Positions 55,253 through 63,962 of a DNA stretch of 64,000 bases are shown here, one piece after another. This DNA comes from Paramicrobacterium chengjingii. Its GTDB lineage: Bacteria > Actinomycetota > Actinomycetes > Actinomycetales > Microbacteriaceae. Each line of letters begins with the position of its first letter. The first letter of the stretch is position 1. Under the pieces are notes generated by a model. The model ran no database searches, had not been told where the DNA came from, and saw only the letters and a list, made by a program, of their open reading frames with translations. The DNA is taken from assembly GCF_011751765.2 (NCBI RefSeq), contig NZ_CP061169.1:3558516-3622515 (forward strand), in the 5' to 3' direction. Position numbers and translations under genes: made by a program.

Positions 55253-55576
55253 ATGACCGCTCGCAACGTAACCGAGCAGACTTTCGAGGCCGAGGTCTTG
55301 AAGTCGGATAAGCCCGTTCTCGTAGATTTCTGGGCCGAATGGTGCGGACCGTGCCGCATGGTTTCGCCGATTCTCGACGAGATAGCCACGGAGAACAGCG
55401 AGAAGATCGACATCGTCAAGGTGAACGTCGATGAGAACCCCAACCTGGCGATGAAGTACCAGATCACCTCGATTCCTGCCATGAAGGTATTCAAGGCCGG
55501 TGAGGTTGCGACGTCGATCGTCGGAGCGAAACCGAAGCCTGCTCTCGAAGCCGACCTCGCCGCCTACCTGTCGTAG
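55253..55576 (+). CDS. trxA: Thioredoxin
   Basis: 107 residues from ATG 55253, with AAAGGAG upstream. Active site FWAEWCGPCRM (CGPC), cis-Pro segment ITSIPAMKVFKAGE. Standard length. It is the partner of TrxB immediately upstream, and a hairpin follows the stop. Confidence 0.97.
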   Translation: MTARNVTEQTFEAEVLKSDKPVLVDFWAEWCGPCRMVSPILDEIATENSEKIDIVKVNVDENPNLAMKYQITSIPAMKVFKAGEVATSIVGAKPKPALEADLAAYLS

Positions 55577-55590
55577 CCGACGAGATTTCA

Positions 55591-55627
55591 TCGACCCGTC
55601 CGGCTCACCGGGCGGGTCGATTGTCTT
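55591..55627 (+). terminator. Intrinsic terminator after trxA
   Basis: TCGACCCG (55591-55598) pairs with CGGGTCGA (55613-55620), with an inner CCGG/CCGG pair, followed by TTGTCTT. Confidence 0.75.
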
Positions 55628-55690
55628 AACGGGCAATGCAGACGACTCCATCATGGGGCGCGTCCCTCGACGTTCCGTACGACGACTACC

Positions 55691-57040
55691 ATGAGCACAG
55701 AGAAGAAACGGAATCACGTGACACAACAAGGCCGACCCAGTTCACCCGGAAACAACCTCGATCCCTGGTACTCCAGCTACGCCGCGCGCGCAGCCGGCCT
55801 CGCCGCGAGCGAAGTTCGGGCCTTGTTCGCGGTGGCCTCCCGACCTGAAGTCGTCTCTCTCGCCGGTGGGATGCCTTACGTCTCGGCGCTTCCTGAAGAC
55901 CTCGTCACCGGTGCAATGGATCGCGTGATGCGCGAGCAGGGTCCCACCGCGTTGCAATATGGCTCTGGGCAGGGCGTGCCTGCTCTACGAGAGCAGATTC
56001 TCGACGTCATGGCCCTTGAGGGCATCTCGGCCAGGGCTTCTGACGTGGTCGTGACCACGGGCAGTCAGCACGCGCTTGAGCTGTTCAGCAAGCTGTTTCT
56101 CGACCCCGGTGACGTGGTGATCTCTGAGGGTCCGAGCTACGTCACGGCAATGGTGATCTTCAAGAGCTACCAGGCCGAGGTTTCACATGTTCCCATGGAC
56201 GCCGAGGGGCTCCAGCCCGAAGCTCTCAGACAGCGGATCGCAGCGCTCAAAGCCGAGGGCAAGCGCATCAAGTTTCTCTATACGATCCCTACGTTTCACA
56301 ATCCCGCAGGAGTCACGCTCGCAGAAAGCAGGCGGGCCGAGATTCTCGAGATCGCCAAGCAGAACGATATTCTCGTGCTCGAGGACAACCCGTACGGTCT
56401 TCTGTACTTCGACAAGGAGCCCCCGCAGGCACTGCGCTCGCTCGATGAGGATGGCGTCGTCTATCTCGGCACGTTCTCCAAGACCCTCGCTCCAGGTTTC
56501 CGCGTTGGCTGGGCACTGGCACCGCATGCAATTCGGGAGAAGCTGATTCTTGCAAATGAAGCGGCGATTCTGTGCCCGTCATCGTTCAGTCAGCTCGTGA
56601 TCTCCGAGTATTTGTCGAGTGCCGATTGGAAGGGTCAGATCGAAACCTTCCGCGGTGTCTATCGTGAGCGCAAGCAGACGATGATCTCGGCACTCGAAGA
56701 GCATCTGCCCACCTGCGCGTGGACGAACCCGGCCGGTGGATTCTACGTGTGGCTGACGCTTCCCGAGGGTCTCGATTCGAAGGCAATGCTCCCTCGCGCT
56801 GTGAAGGAGCTTGTTGCCTACACTCCGGGGACTGCCTTCTATGGTGACGGGGGAGGAGCACAGAATATGCGCCTCTCGTTCTGTTACCCCACTCCAAAGC
56901 AGATCCGCGTTGGCATCAGACGACTCGCAAATGTCATCAACGGGGAAGTTGATCTGCTGCAGACGTTCGGCGGGTCGGGCTCGCTTTCTGCACGCACCGG
57001 AGAGCGAACGTATAACGCGCCCCCACCAGACATGTCGTGA
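55691..57040 (+). CDS. PLP-dependent aminotransferase (class I/II, 2-aminoadipate type)
   Basis: 449 residues if ATG 55691 is used; GTG 55718 has a better ribosome site (GGA 6 nt upstream). Fold type I: SLAGGMPYVSALP, TALQYGSGQGVPALREQI, TTGSQHALELFSKL, IPTFHNPAGVTL, LEDNPYGLLYF, and the PLP-lysine motif YLGTFSKTLAPGFRVGW. It belongs to the LysN/AruH-like group without a GntR domain. The amino-acid substrate is uncertain. The location between trxA and ddl is conserved in the family Microbacteriaceae as far as I remember. Confidence 0.88.
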   Translation: MSTEKKRNHVTQQGRPSSPGNNLDPWYSSYAARAAGLAASEVRALFAVASRPEVVSLAGGMPYVSALPEDLVTGAMDRVMREQGPTALQYGSGQGVPALREQILDVMALEGISARASDVVVTTGSQHALELFSKLFLDPGDVVISEGPSYVTAMVIFKSYQAEVSHVPMDAEGLQPEALRQRIAALKAEGKRIKFLYTIPTFHNPAGVTLAESRRAEILEIAKQNDILVLEDNPYGLLYFDKEPPQALRSLDEDGVVYLGTFSKTLAPGFRVGWALAPHAIREKLILANEAAILCPSSFSQLVISEYLSSADWKGQIETFRGVYRERKQTMISALEEHLPTCAWTNPAGGFYVWLTLPEGLDSKAMLPRAVKELVAYTPGTAFYGDGGGAQNMRLSFCYPTPKQIRVGIRRLANVINGEVDLLQTFGGSGSLSARTGERTYNAPPPDMS

Positions 57041-57065
57041 AACCGAGATTGGAAAACACCTGATC

Positions 57066-58019
57066 ATGACGGAAAACTCCGCACTCGACATTACAGTTCT
57101 CGCTGGCGGCATCTCCCACGAGCGCGATGTCTCCCTTCGTTCCGGAGCGCGCCTGTCTGACGAACTTCGCCGCGCGGGCCATCGTGTGACAGTGCGCGAG
57201 CCCAACGCAACGCTGTTCGCAGACATCGCTGACAACGCTCCCGATGTCGTATGGCCAGCATTGCACGGCGCCAGCGGCGAAGACGGGGCGCTGCAAGCAC
57301 TGCTGCGTGCCCGCGACATCCGGTATGTAGGTTCTCATTCCGAAGCGGCTGGTCTCGCGTGGTTCAAGCCCACCGCGAAGGTGCTCGTTGATCGCGCCGG
57401 GTACGCGACACCGAAGTGGCTGTCCCTTCCTCAGGAAACATTCCGAGAACTCGGGGCCGGGGGAGTGTTGGGCGAGGTACTCGCTGGCATCGGGACTCCC
57501 GCCGTCGTCAAACCCGCCCAGGGTGGCTCTGCGCAGGGCGTGACGATCGTCGACGATTCACGTGCTCTGCCTCGCGCCATGGTCAACGCGTACACCTACT
57601 CAGACACGGCTCTTGTCGAGCGGAAGATCGATGGCATTGAGCTTGCGATTGCCGTGATCGACTCGGGGAGCGGCCCACAAGCTCTCCCCGCTGTCGAGAT
57701 TGAGCCCGTATCGGGTGTGTACAGCTTTGAGGCTCGGTACAACGCGGGCGAGACGATGTTTTACGCTCCCGCCCGCATCAGTGAACACGTGGCCTCTCGT
57801 GCATCGGAGACAGCGGTTGCGATTCACGAGTTGCTTGGGTTGCGACACATTTCTCGCATCGACGTCATTGTGGATGCCGAGGGCACCGTGTGGTTTCTTG
57901 AGGCGAACATGCTGCCAGGTCTGACCGAGACGTCGCTCGTTCCGCAGGCGATTGAGGCGGCCGGCCTCACGCTCAGTTCTGTCTACAGTGGCCTGGTGTC
58001 ACAGGCGCTCAGTGACTAA
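57066..58019 (+). CDS. ddl: D-alanine--D-alanine ligase
   Basis: 317 residues from ATG 57066. ATP-grasp enzyme: N-terminal ITVLAGGISHERDVSLRSGARL, DVVWPALHGASGEDGALQALL, VVKPAQGGSAQGVTIVD (ATP loop), VERKIDGIELAIAVI, and the C-terminal LRHISRIDVIVDAEGTVWFLEANMLPGLTETSLVPQA. It makes the D-Ala-D-Ala dipeptide for peptidoglycan. It is slightly short for the family but has all core blocks; it starts 25 bp after the aminotransferase. Confidence 0.92.
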   Translation: MTENSALDITVLAGGISHERDVSLRSGARLSDELRRAGHRVTVREPNATLFADIADNAPDVVWPALHGASGEDGALQALLRARDIRYVGSHSEAAGLAWFKPTAKVLVDRAGYATPKWLSLPQETFRELGAGGVLGEVLAGIGTPAVVKPAQGGSAQGVTIVDDSRALPRAMVNAYTYSDTALVERKIDGIELAIAVIDSGSGPQALPAVEIEPVSGVYSFEARYNAGETMFYAPARISEHVASRASETAVAIHELLGLRHISRIDVIVDAEGTVWFLEANMLPGLTETSLVPQAIEAAGLTLSSVYSGLVSQALSD

Positions 58020-58044
58020 GAGGCGCACTCCGCGTTCCCATCGA

Positions 58045-58079
58045 AAACGGGCAGTGACGACGATCGTCACTGCCCGTTT
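58045..58079. terminator. Bidirectional terminator between ddl and parB
   Basis: A 16-bp perfect stem (AAACGGGCAGTGACGA at 58045-58060 with its complement at 58064-58079), flanked by A- and T-runs, between two convergent genes. Confidence 0.9.
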
Positions 58080-58104
58080 CTAGCGCGTATGCACCGGCTT
58101 TTGC

Positions 58105-59091
58105 TTAGCCACTGTATGGGTCTTCACCGATTTCGCCGAGGATGCGGTTGAGGTCGCCTATTGTCGCGAAATCCACGACGATCTGGCCTTTCTTTGCACC
58201 GAGTGTAACTTTCACTCGTGTGTTGAGGCGATCTCCCAGTCGTTCACCTACCGAATCAAGCTGTCCGCGGCGAGTACCGGGCTTCGCCTTCGGACGCTTA
58301 CTCGCCGTCATGCGTTTTGCAGCCTCTTCAGCAGCGCGAACGGAGAGATCTTCATTGATGATCTTACCTGCCAACTGCGCCATGAGTTCAGGTTCGCCGA
58401 CCGAGAGGATTGTGCGCGCGTGACCCGCACTGAGCACGCCTGCCGCCACCTTCGTCTGCACGTCTGTCGGCAGCCGAAGCAGTCGAATGGTGTTCGTTAT
58501 CTGGGGGCGGGAGCGTCCGATGCGGTCAGCGAGCTGCTCCTGCGTGATCCCGAAGTCCTCAAGGAGCTGCTGGTAAGCAGACGCTTCCTCTAGTGGATTC
58601 AGTTCTGAACGGTGCAGGTTCTCCAGCAGCGCGTCGCGCAACATTGCATCGTCCGCTGTGTCTTTTATGACGGCGGGGATGCTGTCGAGCCGTGCTTCTT
58701 TTGCGGCTCTCAGGCGCCGTTCACCCATGATGAGTTCGTAGATTCCGGCGTCGGCGTCATGAGTTCTGACGACGATCGGCTGCAGCACACCGAATTCTCT
58801 GATGCTGTGGACCAGTTCGGCAAGGTCGTCCGGATCGAAGTTGCGTCGCGGCTGGTTCGCGTTCGGAATGATGTCGTTCGGGTCCAGCGCGACCAGCTGG
58901 GCACCAGGCACTGCCCTCAAGTCCGACTGAGTTGACGCGGGGGCGGTGTCGGGCGTGGGGATGTCCACTGCGATGGTCCGCGCTGAATCAGGGAAGAAGA
59001 CGTCCACGGGGCGCTCCGTCGATGCGCCCTCCGACTGTGTTGGGATCAGCGCGCCGATACCGCGGCCCAGGCCTGTTCGTCGAGTTGCCAT
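58105..59091 (-). CDS. parB: Chromosome partitioning protein ParB
   Basis: 328 residues. The start MATRRTGLGRGIGALIP is typical. N-terminal ParB/Srx CTPase domain: IIPNANQPRRNFDPDDLAELVHSIREFGVLQPIVVR, MGERRLRAAKEA, ENLHRSELNPLEEA. The helix-turn-helix (ITQEQLADRIGRSRPQITNTIRLL) binds parS. The C-terminal dimerisation end is VDFATIGDLNRILGEI. It loads on the four parS sites at 60.0-61.5 kb. It overlaps the parA stop by 1 bp. Confidence 0.96.
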   Translation of the reverse strand: MATRRTGLGRGIGALIPTQSEGASTERPVDVFFPDSARTIAVDIPTPDTAPASTQSDLRAVPGAQLVALDPNDIIPNANQPRRNFDPDDLAELVHSIREFGVLQPIVVRTHDADAGIYELIMGERRLRAAKEARLDSIPAVIKDTADDAMLRDALLENLHRSELNPLEEASAYQQLLEDFGITQEQLADRIGRSRPQITNTIRLLRLPTDVQTKVAAGVLSAGHARTILSVGEPELMAQLAGKIINEDLSVRAAEEAAKRMTASKRPKAKPGTRRGQLDSVGERLGDRLNTRVKVTLGAKKGQIVVDFATIGDLNRILGEIGEDPYSG

Positions 59092-60005
59092 TAGTTGCGT
59101 TCCTTCTTCTGATTCGATGCCCGACCGGCGATCTCCGCCGCCGCTTCTAGGTATGAGATAGCCCCGATGCCACTGGGATCATGACTGATCACTGACTGCC
59201 CAAAGCTCGGCGCTTCCGAAATTCGCACGGCGCGAGGAATGACGGCGCTTAGAACCTCATTGGGAAAGTGCGCACGAACGTCCTCTGCAACCTGGTTTGC
59301 AAGGTTCGTGCGGGAATCAAACATCGTCAGGAGAATCGTGGAGAGATGCAGCACGGGGTTCAGGTGTTTCTGAATGAGCTGGATGCTGTTGAGGAGCTGA
59401 CTCAGGCCCTCGAGCGCGTAGTACTCGCACTGAATCGGAATGAGCACTTCTGTTGCCGCAACAAAGCCGTTGATCGTCAGAAGCCCGAGTGATGGCGGGC
59501 AATCGATGAAGATGTAGTCCCATGACGTATCGTTCGCCCGTGCTCGCTTGACGAAGTCATCGAGTGCGGTGCGCAGGCGATGTTCGCGCGCAACCTGAGA
59601 AACCAGTTCTATCTCTGCGCCAGCTAGATGGATCGTTGACGGGACGCAATAGAGCTGGTCAAATTCGGGGCTCTTTTGAATGACGTCCTCCAACGGAAAG
59701 TCATCGATGAGGACGTCGTAGACGCTGGGAACCTCTGACGTGTGATCTACACCGAGCGCGGTCGATGCGTTCCCTTGAGGGTCAAGGTCGATCACGAGGA
59801 CTTTGAGCCCATGCTTGGCGAATGCGGCGGCGATATTAACGGTCGTCGTGGTCTTTCCCACTCCGCCCTTTTGGTTCGAGATCGTGAAGATTCGCGTGCT
59901 TTCGGGACGCTGCACGTTGACGTTCGCCAGGACCTTCCGGCGTTCGGTCAGCGCGGCGAGGTCACGAGCGAGGGGAGTGGACGCGTCAAACGAGACCTCC
60001 GTCAT
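59091..60005 (-). CDS. parA: Chromosome partitioning ATPase ParA
   Basis: 304 residues. Deviant Walker A ISNQKGGVGKTTTTVNIAAA, switch I-like VLVIDLDPQGNASTALG, Walker B YIFIDCPPSLGLLTING. The N-terminal ~35 residues precede the ATPase core. It drives separation of origin regions together with ParB. parS site 1 lies 24 bp before the start, so ParB could feed back on parAB expression. Confidence 0.96.
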   Translation of the reverse strand: MTEVSFDASTPLARDLAALTERRKVLANVNVQRPESTRIFTISNQKGGVGKTTTTVNIAAAFAKHGLKVLVIDLDPQGNASTALGVDHTSEVPSVYDVLIDDFPLEDVIQKSPEFDQLYCVPSTIHLAGAEIELVSQVAREHRLRTALDDFVKRARANDTSWDYIFIDCPPSLGLLTINGFVAATEVLIPIQCEYYALEGLSQLLNSIQLIQKHLNPVLHLSTILLTMFDSRTNLANQVAEDVRAHFPNEVLSAVIPRAVRISEAPSFGQSVISHDPSGIGAISYLEAAAEIAGRASNQKKERN

Positions 60006-60029
60006 GCGACAGTCACCACTTCATCCCCA

Positions 60030-60045
60030 TGTTTCACGTGAAACC
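60030..60045. other. parS site 1
   Basis: TGTTTCACGTGAAACC, one base off the 16-bp parS palindrome, upstream of parA. Confidence 0.9.
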
Positions 60046-60144
60046 TTCCGTCGAAACCGTACTTACCAACTGTACGCGTTGAGCGGGCCGCGCGCATGCC
60101 CTACATCAAGGTGCGCAGACAGTTTTTCGGCTCCTGTCGACGAA

Positions 60145-60160
60145 TGTTTCACGTGAAACA
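60145..60160. other. parS site 2
   Basis: TGTTTCACGTGAAACA, perfect 16-bp parS palindrome. Confidence 0.95.
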
Positions 60161-60617
60161 TGCTCACCCGGTCCGCGGGCCAGAATTGTGGTCACGACTG
60201 CGCCATTCAGACGAAAAGACACACGAAACTGTCGCTGCAGCACTCCTGAGGAATGGGCAGAATTGCTCCTGTAAAAAATGGGGATAAAAACTCCAGGTCA
60301 CGGCGAGAAACCAGCTTTCGTCAAATCCGACCATTTGAGGCCCGATTTCGCATTATCCGGTCGACGTTCCCCGCTCGCTTGCACGCAAGCACAACTCACA
60401 AAACTCGTGCCCGCCCAGGCCACCCGGCGGAGCGCGCGAAACGAGATCACAGGAATACGAGGCGTCTTATCAGCCGTGGAGTTACTGCCCCGCCCTGAAT
60501 ACATGATGGAAGTCGCTTCCGCTCATCATCCACGGTACTGAAAGGACCGGCGTCACGACACTCAACGCGTCGCGGACACTGTGCAACGCACGACGTTGCC
60601 GACGCTGGCTCTTCCGA

Positions 60618-60633
60618 TGTTTCACGTGAAACA
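60618..60633. other. parS site 3
   Basis: TGTTTCACGTGAAACA, perfect 16-bp parS palindrome. Confidence 0.95.
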
Positions 60634-60791
60634 CCAAGAAGCACTTCTCCACAGGGCGTCAATGCCTGTGGATAACTTCCATCACCACAGTCCACAACCC
60701 ACTCAGAGAACCGCGTGATTGCGCGGGTATTCGAAGGGTTTCACTGAGCGGAAGCAGCTCATCCCGCTAGTGAGATATCCACAAGCGGAGG

Positions 60792-61439
60792 TTAGGCGCG
60801 GACATCCCCGCGAATGACGCGTGTCGGTTCAGCGATGACGCCGGCGCCAACGATCTCGACGTGAGCGTTTGAGACCTTGAATTTACGAAGCTCCTTCTGT
60901 GACGCATCAATCTCAGCTTGAGCATTGATGCCCTTCATCAGAAGCAGCTCGCCCCCGTCGCGCGCGAGTGGCGCTGTGAGCCTCAGCAGCTTGCGAAGCG
61001 CGCTCACGGCGCGGGCGGTGACCTGATCCAGCGGCCGATCGAGCGCCGCCTCCTCAGCGCGCGCGCGCACGACAACGACGTTACCCAATTCGAGTTCGTT
61101 CACTTGCTCGGAAAGCCACGTCACTCGGCGCTCCATCGGCTCGATCAACGTGACGTGCACATCAGGGCGGGCAATCCCGAGCACAAGTCCGGGCAGCCCC
61201 GCCCCAGAACCTACGTCGCCGAGATATCCGGGCTTCAAGAGGGGAGCGACAACGCCACTGTTGAGAATATGACGGGTCCAGAGCCGAGGCAGCTCCAGCG
61301 GTCCGATTAGACCGCGCTCTTCGCCATGACGCGCGAGGTTCCCAGAGAACCGTCGTACAACGTCGAGTCGATCTCCGAAGACAACGCTCGCTTCAGCCGG
61401 CTCTTCTTCAAGCTCAGGCACAGGGGAGGAGTCCGTCAT
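60792..61439 (-). CDS. rsmG: 16S rRNA (guanine-527-N7)-methyltransferase
   Basis: 215 residues. GidB/RsmG motifs: RHILNSGVVAPLL, YLGDVGSGAGLPGLVLGIARPDVHVTLIEPMERRVTWL (SAM-binding), RAEEAALDRPLDQVTARAVSAL and LLLMKG. It methylates G527 of 16S rRNA. It is the last gene of the rpmH-rnpA-yidD-yidC-jag-rsmG operon. parS site 4 lies exactly in the 19-bp gap to jag. Confidence 0.95.
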   Translation of the reverse strand: MTDSSPVPELEEEPAEASVVFGDRLDVVRRFSGNLARHGEERGLIGPLELPRLWTRHILNSGVVAPLLKPGYLGDVGSGAGLPGLVLGIARPDVHVTLIEPMERRVTWLSEQVNELELGNVVVVRARAEEAALDRPLDQVTARAVSALRKLLRLTAPLARDGGELLLMKGINAQAEIDASQKELRKFKVSNAHVEIVGAGVIAEPTRVIRGDVRA

Positions 61440-61441
61440 AG

Positions 61442-61457
61442 TGTTTCACGTGAAACA
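61442..61457. other. parS site 4
   Basis: TGTTTCACGTGAAACA, perfect parS, filling the gap between jag and rsmG. Confidence 0.95.
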
Positions 61458-61458
61458 T

Positions 61459-61944
61459 TCATCGACGAGTGATCACGGTGTGGCGACCACGGCCCTCACC
61501 ATGAGACTCGGAAACAAATCCACGCTCCGAGACGATGTCATGAACAAGTTTGCGTTCGTAGCTCGACATCGGCGGCAGATCGGCCTCGGTCGAGCCGCCC
61601 TCGATGCGGGAAATGGCCTGGTCGACAAGATTCGCCAATTCAGCCTGCCGCGCTTCCCTGGAGCCAGCAATATCCAGAATCACCCGCGAGAACTCTCCGG
61701 TCTCACTCTGAACGGCAAGCCGGGTTAGCTCTTGTAAGGCATTGACAACGTCTGGCTTGGCCAACCGGGACAGGTCTCCGTCGGGATCCGAAACCGAGAC
61801 ATACGCTCGTTCGTTGCGCACGTCAATATCGATGTCTCCACCCAGATCGCAGATGTCCAGGAACTCTTCAATGTAATCCGCAGCTGCGTCACCTTCGCGA
61901 TCGATAGTGTCAGTGCTCTGGATATCGTTCATCGTCTCGGACAT
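61459..61944 (-). CDS. jag: Jag/KhpB-like R3H domain RNA-binding protein
   Basis: 161 residues. A KH-like central region (DYIEEFLDICDLGGDIDIDVRNERAYVSVSD) and a C-terminal R3H domain (LPPMSSYERKLVHDIVSERGFVSESHGEGRGRHTVITRR). The N-terminal Jag-N domain is absent, as usual in actinobacteria. RNA-binding partner of KhpA. It starts 2 bp after the yidC stop. Confidence 0.92.
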   Translation of the reverse strand: MSETMNDIQSTDTIDREGDAAADYIEEFLDICDLGGDIDIDVRNERAYVSVSDPDGDLSRLAKPDVVNALQELTRLAVQSETGEFSRVILDIAGSREARQAELANLVDQAISRIEGGSTEADLPPMSSYERKLVHDIVSERGFVSESHGEGRGRHTVITRR

Positions 61945-61946
61945 GT

Positions 61947-62984
61947 CTATTTTTTCCCTTGAGAGTCGGGGGCATTCGGCTTTGAGTCTGGATCGGTCTG
62001 CGGCTTCGGCTGCTGCGCGGGCTTGCCCTGCTGGGCAAGCTTCTTCGCTCTATTCTTACCAACCGGCTGCTGCCGCTGAGCAGGCTTCTTCTCTTCAACA
62101 ACAATCGTGTCGTCGCCTTTTGCTAACTTGTCCAGCTTGCCCTTGCGAGCGAGGCGGGCTTCGCGCTCGCGAGCAGCCTCTGTTCCCGGCATCGGCATGT
62201 TGCGAATGATAATAAACTGCTGCGCCATCGTCCAGATGTTGGAGACGAGCCAGTAGAACATCACGCCGAGAGGGAATGCAAAACCCGAGAAGAGAAAAAC
62301 AAACGGGAGCAAGTACAGCAAAATGCGCTGCTGCTTGAACATCGGAGACGCCTTCGTCTCTTCTGAAATGTTCTTCGACATGATCTGAAGCTGCGTAAAG
62401 AACTGTGAGCTGGTCATGAGCGCAACCATGATGGCTGCGATCACCATGACGGCGACAGCCGGGGGAGTGGCATTCATCGCATCTTGGAAGCTCGAGTGCA
62501 ACGGCGCCACGTTGAACAGCGACGCATCTCCAAAAAGCGACGCGAGGTCTTGGTTGAGAGGACCCACACCTTGCTTTCCGCTCGCGGCTTCACGAAGGAC
62601 GGAGAACAAAGCAAAGAAAATCGGCATCTGCACGAGCAACGGCAGACACGAACCCATCGGGTTTGTGCCTGTCTTCTTGTACAGCGCCATCGTCTCGCGG
62701 CTCATAGCCTCGCGAGACATCTGGTCACGCTTGCCCTTGTACTTATCTTGAATCTTCTTGAGCTGTGGTGCCACCTCCATCATTCTCCGCTGATTCTTGA
62801 TCTGTTTGACAAACAGAGGAATGAGCAGCGCGCGCACGACAAGCACAAGCCCGACAATCGAGAACACCCAGGTCAATCCTGCAGCAGGGTCCAATCCCAC
62901 GAATGAGAAGAAGGAGTGGAATGCTACGAGGATCAGCTCGACCGCCCATTTAAGCGGCCAGAGGATCGTACCAATGATGTCCAT
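61947..62984 (-). CDS. yidC: Membrane protein insertase YidC/Oxa1
   Basis: 345 residues with five membrane helices: WAVELILVAFHSFFSFVG, TWVFSIVGLVLVVRALLIP, SCLPLLVQMPIFFALFSVL, AVAVMVIAAIMVALMTSSQ and LYLLPFVFLFSGFAFPLGVMFYWLVSNIWTMAQQFII. Conserved Oxa1 region VKQIKNQRRMMEVAPQLKKIQDKYKGKRDQMSREAM. The C-terminal ~75 residues are a charged Lys/Gln/Pro tail for ribosome contact. It inserts membrane proteins with or without SecYEG. Confidence 0.96.
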   Translation of the reverse strand: MDIIGTILWPLKWAVELILVAFHSFFSFVGLDPAAGLTWVFSIVGLVLVVRALLIPLFVKQIKNQRRMMEVAPQLKKIQDKYKGKRDQMSREAMSRETMALYKKTGTNPMGSCLPLLVQMPIFFALFSVLREAASGKQGVGPLNQDLASLFGDASLFNVAPLHSSFQDAMNATPPAVAVMVIAAIMVALMTSSQFFTQLQIMSKNISEETKASPMFKQQRILLYLLPFVFLFSGFAFPLGVMFYWLVSNIWTMAQQFIIIRNMPMPGTEAAREREARLARKGKLDKLAKGDDTIVVEEKKPAQRQQPVGKNRAKKLAQQGKPAQQPKPQTDPDSKPNAPDSQGKK

Positions 62985-62991
62985 GGGGCGA

Positions 62992-63306
62992 TCAGTTCTT
63001 TCTGTCGGTAGGGGAGACCACGAACCCGTGGGGGGTCACGGCATAACGGAAGTTCTTCTTTGCGGGCACATCGTCGATTCCACCGGCCGCCCAGGGATGG
63101 CAACGGAGAATTCGTCGTACACCCATTACCGATCCGATCACGACACCGTGAATTTGAATCGCCTGAAGCGTGTACGCCGAACATGACGGGTAGTACCGAC
63201 AAACATCCCCATATAACGGGGAAACAATTCGTCGATAAACGTGGAGCACAGCGACAGCAAGATTGCGAGGAATGAGTAGAACAGTCCGAAGCACGTCACT
63301 GATCAT
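62992..63306 (-). CDS. yidD: Membrane protein insertion efficiency factor YidD
   Basis: 104 residues. Family block YRRIVSPLYGDVCRYYPSCSAYTLQAIQIHGVVIGSVMGVRRILRCHPWAAGGIDDVP, with the conserved Cys residues. The ATG overlaps the rnpA TGA (63303-63306). Acts with YidC at the inner membrane. Confidence 0.96.
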   Translation of the reverse strand: MISDVLRTVLLIPRNLAVAVLHVYRRIVSPLYGDVCRYYPSCSAYTLQAIQIHGVVIGSVMGVRRILRCHPWAAGGIDDVPAKKNFRYAVTPHGFVVSPTDRKN

Positions 63307-63659
63307 CGCGATGCCGCCAGAGAAACAGCTCGCTCAACATCGTCCCTCAGGTCGCTGAACGATGCGCTTGCCGAGGATGGAAGGGCGCGAAACACCAGGT
63401 CACACCCGAAAAGTGATTTCCTCGGTACAAATTCACCCTGCAAGGCAGCATACGAAAGTGCCTTCAACCGCCGGCGAACCCTGTTGCGTGCCACAGCATT
63501 TCCGACAGTTTTCGCAACAATGAACCCGAATCGTGGTTCCCCACCATTCGGGTTCTTCGTTGTGTAGGTCACGGTACTCCCGCCAGCGCTGCGACGACCC
63601 CGGCGCACGACATGCTTGTAGTCAGCAGCACTCGTGATGCGATGGGCCTTGTCGAGCAC
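63303..63659 (-). CDS. rnpA: Ribonuclease P protein component
   Basis: 118 residues from GTG 63659, starting VLDKAHRITSAADYKHVVRRGRR, as usual for RnpA. The RNR motif region reads FGFIVAKTVGNAVARNRVRRRLKALSY. It is the protein cofactor for tRNA 5' maturation. It follows rpmH by 20 bp. Confidence 0.94.
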   Translation of the reverse strand: MLDKAHRITSAADYKHVVRRGRRSAGGSTVTYTTKNPNGGEPRFGFIVAKTVGNAVARNRVRRRLKALSYAALQGEFVPRKSLFGCDLVFRALPSSASASFSDLRDDVERAVSLAASR

Positions 63660-63679
63660 TGTCGGCGTATTGCCGTCTG

Positions 63680-63817
63680 CTACGCAGAAAGCTCGGTACG
63701 GCCCTTGCGGCGGCGAGCCGACACAATGGCGCGGCCCGCGCGGGTGCGCATGCGCGCACGGAACCCATGAACCTTTGCACGACGACGGTTGTTCGGCTGG
63801 AACGTTCTCTTGCTCAT
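63680..63817 (-). CDS. rpmH: 50S ribosomal protein L34
   Basis: 45 residues from ATG 63817, with AGGAGAAA upstream: [38 protein letters not shown]. Complete and canonical. First gene of the operon running toward parAB. Confidence 0.98.
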   Translation of the reverse strand: MSKRTFQPNNRRRAKVHGFRARMRTRAGRAIVSARRRKGRTELSA

Positions 63818-63901
63818 AATTTCTCCTGGTGGACACCCACTGCATGGCCTTGCAACGGGAAAGCTGTGGCCCGACGACAATCGAGCTGCGTCAACTGATT
63901 A

Positions 63902-63930
63902 AAACTACGTGGTCGCACTGTCGCGGTCAA
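63902..63930 (-). promoter_or_regulatory. Putative rpmH promoter
   Basis: Minus strand -35 TTGACC (63925-63930), 17-bp spacer, -10 TAGTTT (63902-63907), 85 bp before rpmH. Confidence 0.6.
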
Positions 63931-63953
63931 ACTGCACGAGGCCAAAAGGGGAA

Positions 63954-63962
63954 TTATCCACA
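63954..63962 (+). other. DnaA box
   Basis: TTATCCACA, a perfect DnaA box, between rpmH and the window end where dnaA is expected; probably the edge of oriC. Confidence 0.75.

Larger units (their letters stand above)
60046..60791. other. Long ori-proximal intergenic region with parS sites, no gene seen
   Basis: This 746-bp stretch between parS 1 and rsmG contains parS sites 2 and 3, one DnaA-box-like TGTGGATAA at 60667-60675, and several TCCACA motifs. Short frames (for example 60278-60541) have no convincing ribosome site or family. It may hold the parAB promoter and part of the partition complex platform. Confidence 0.6.
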
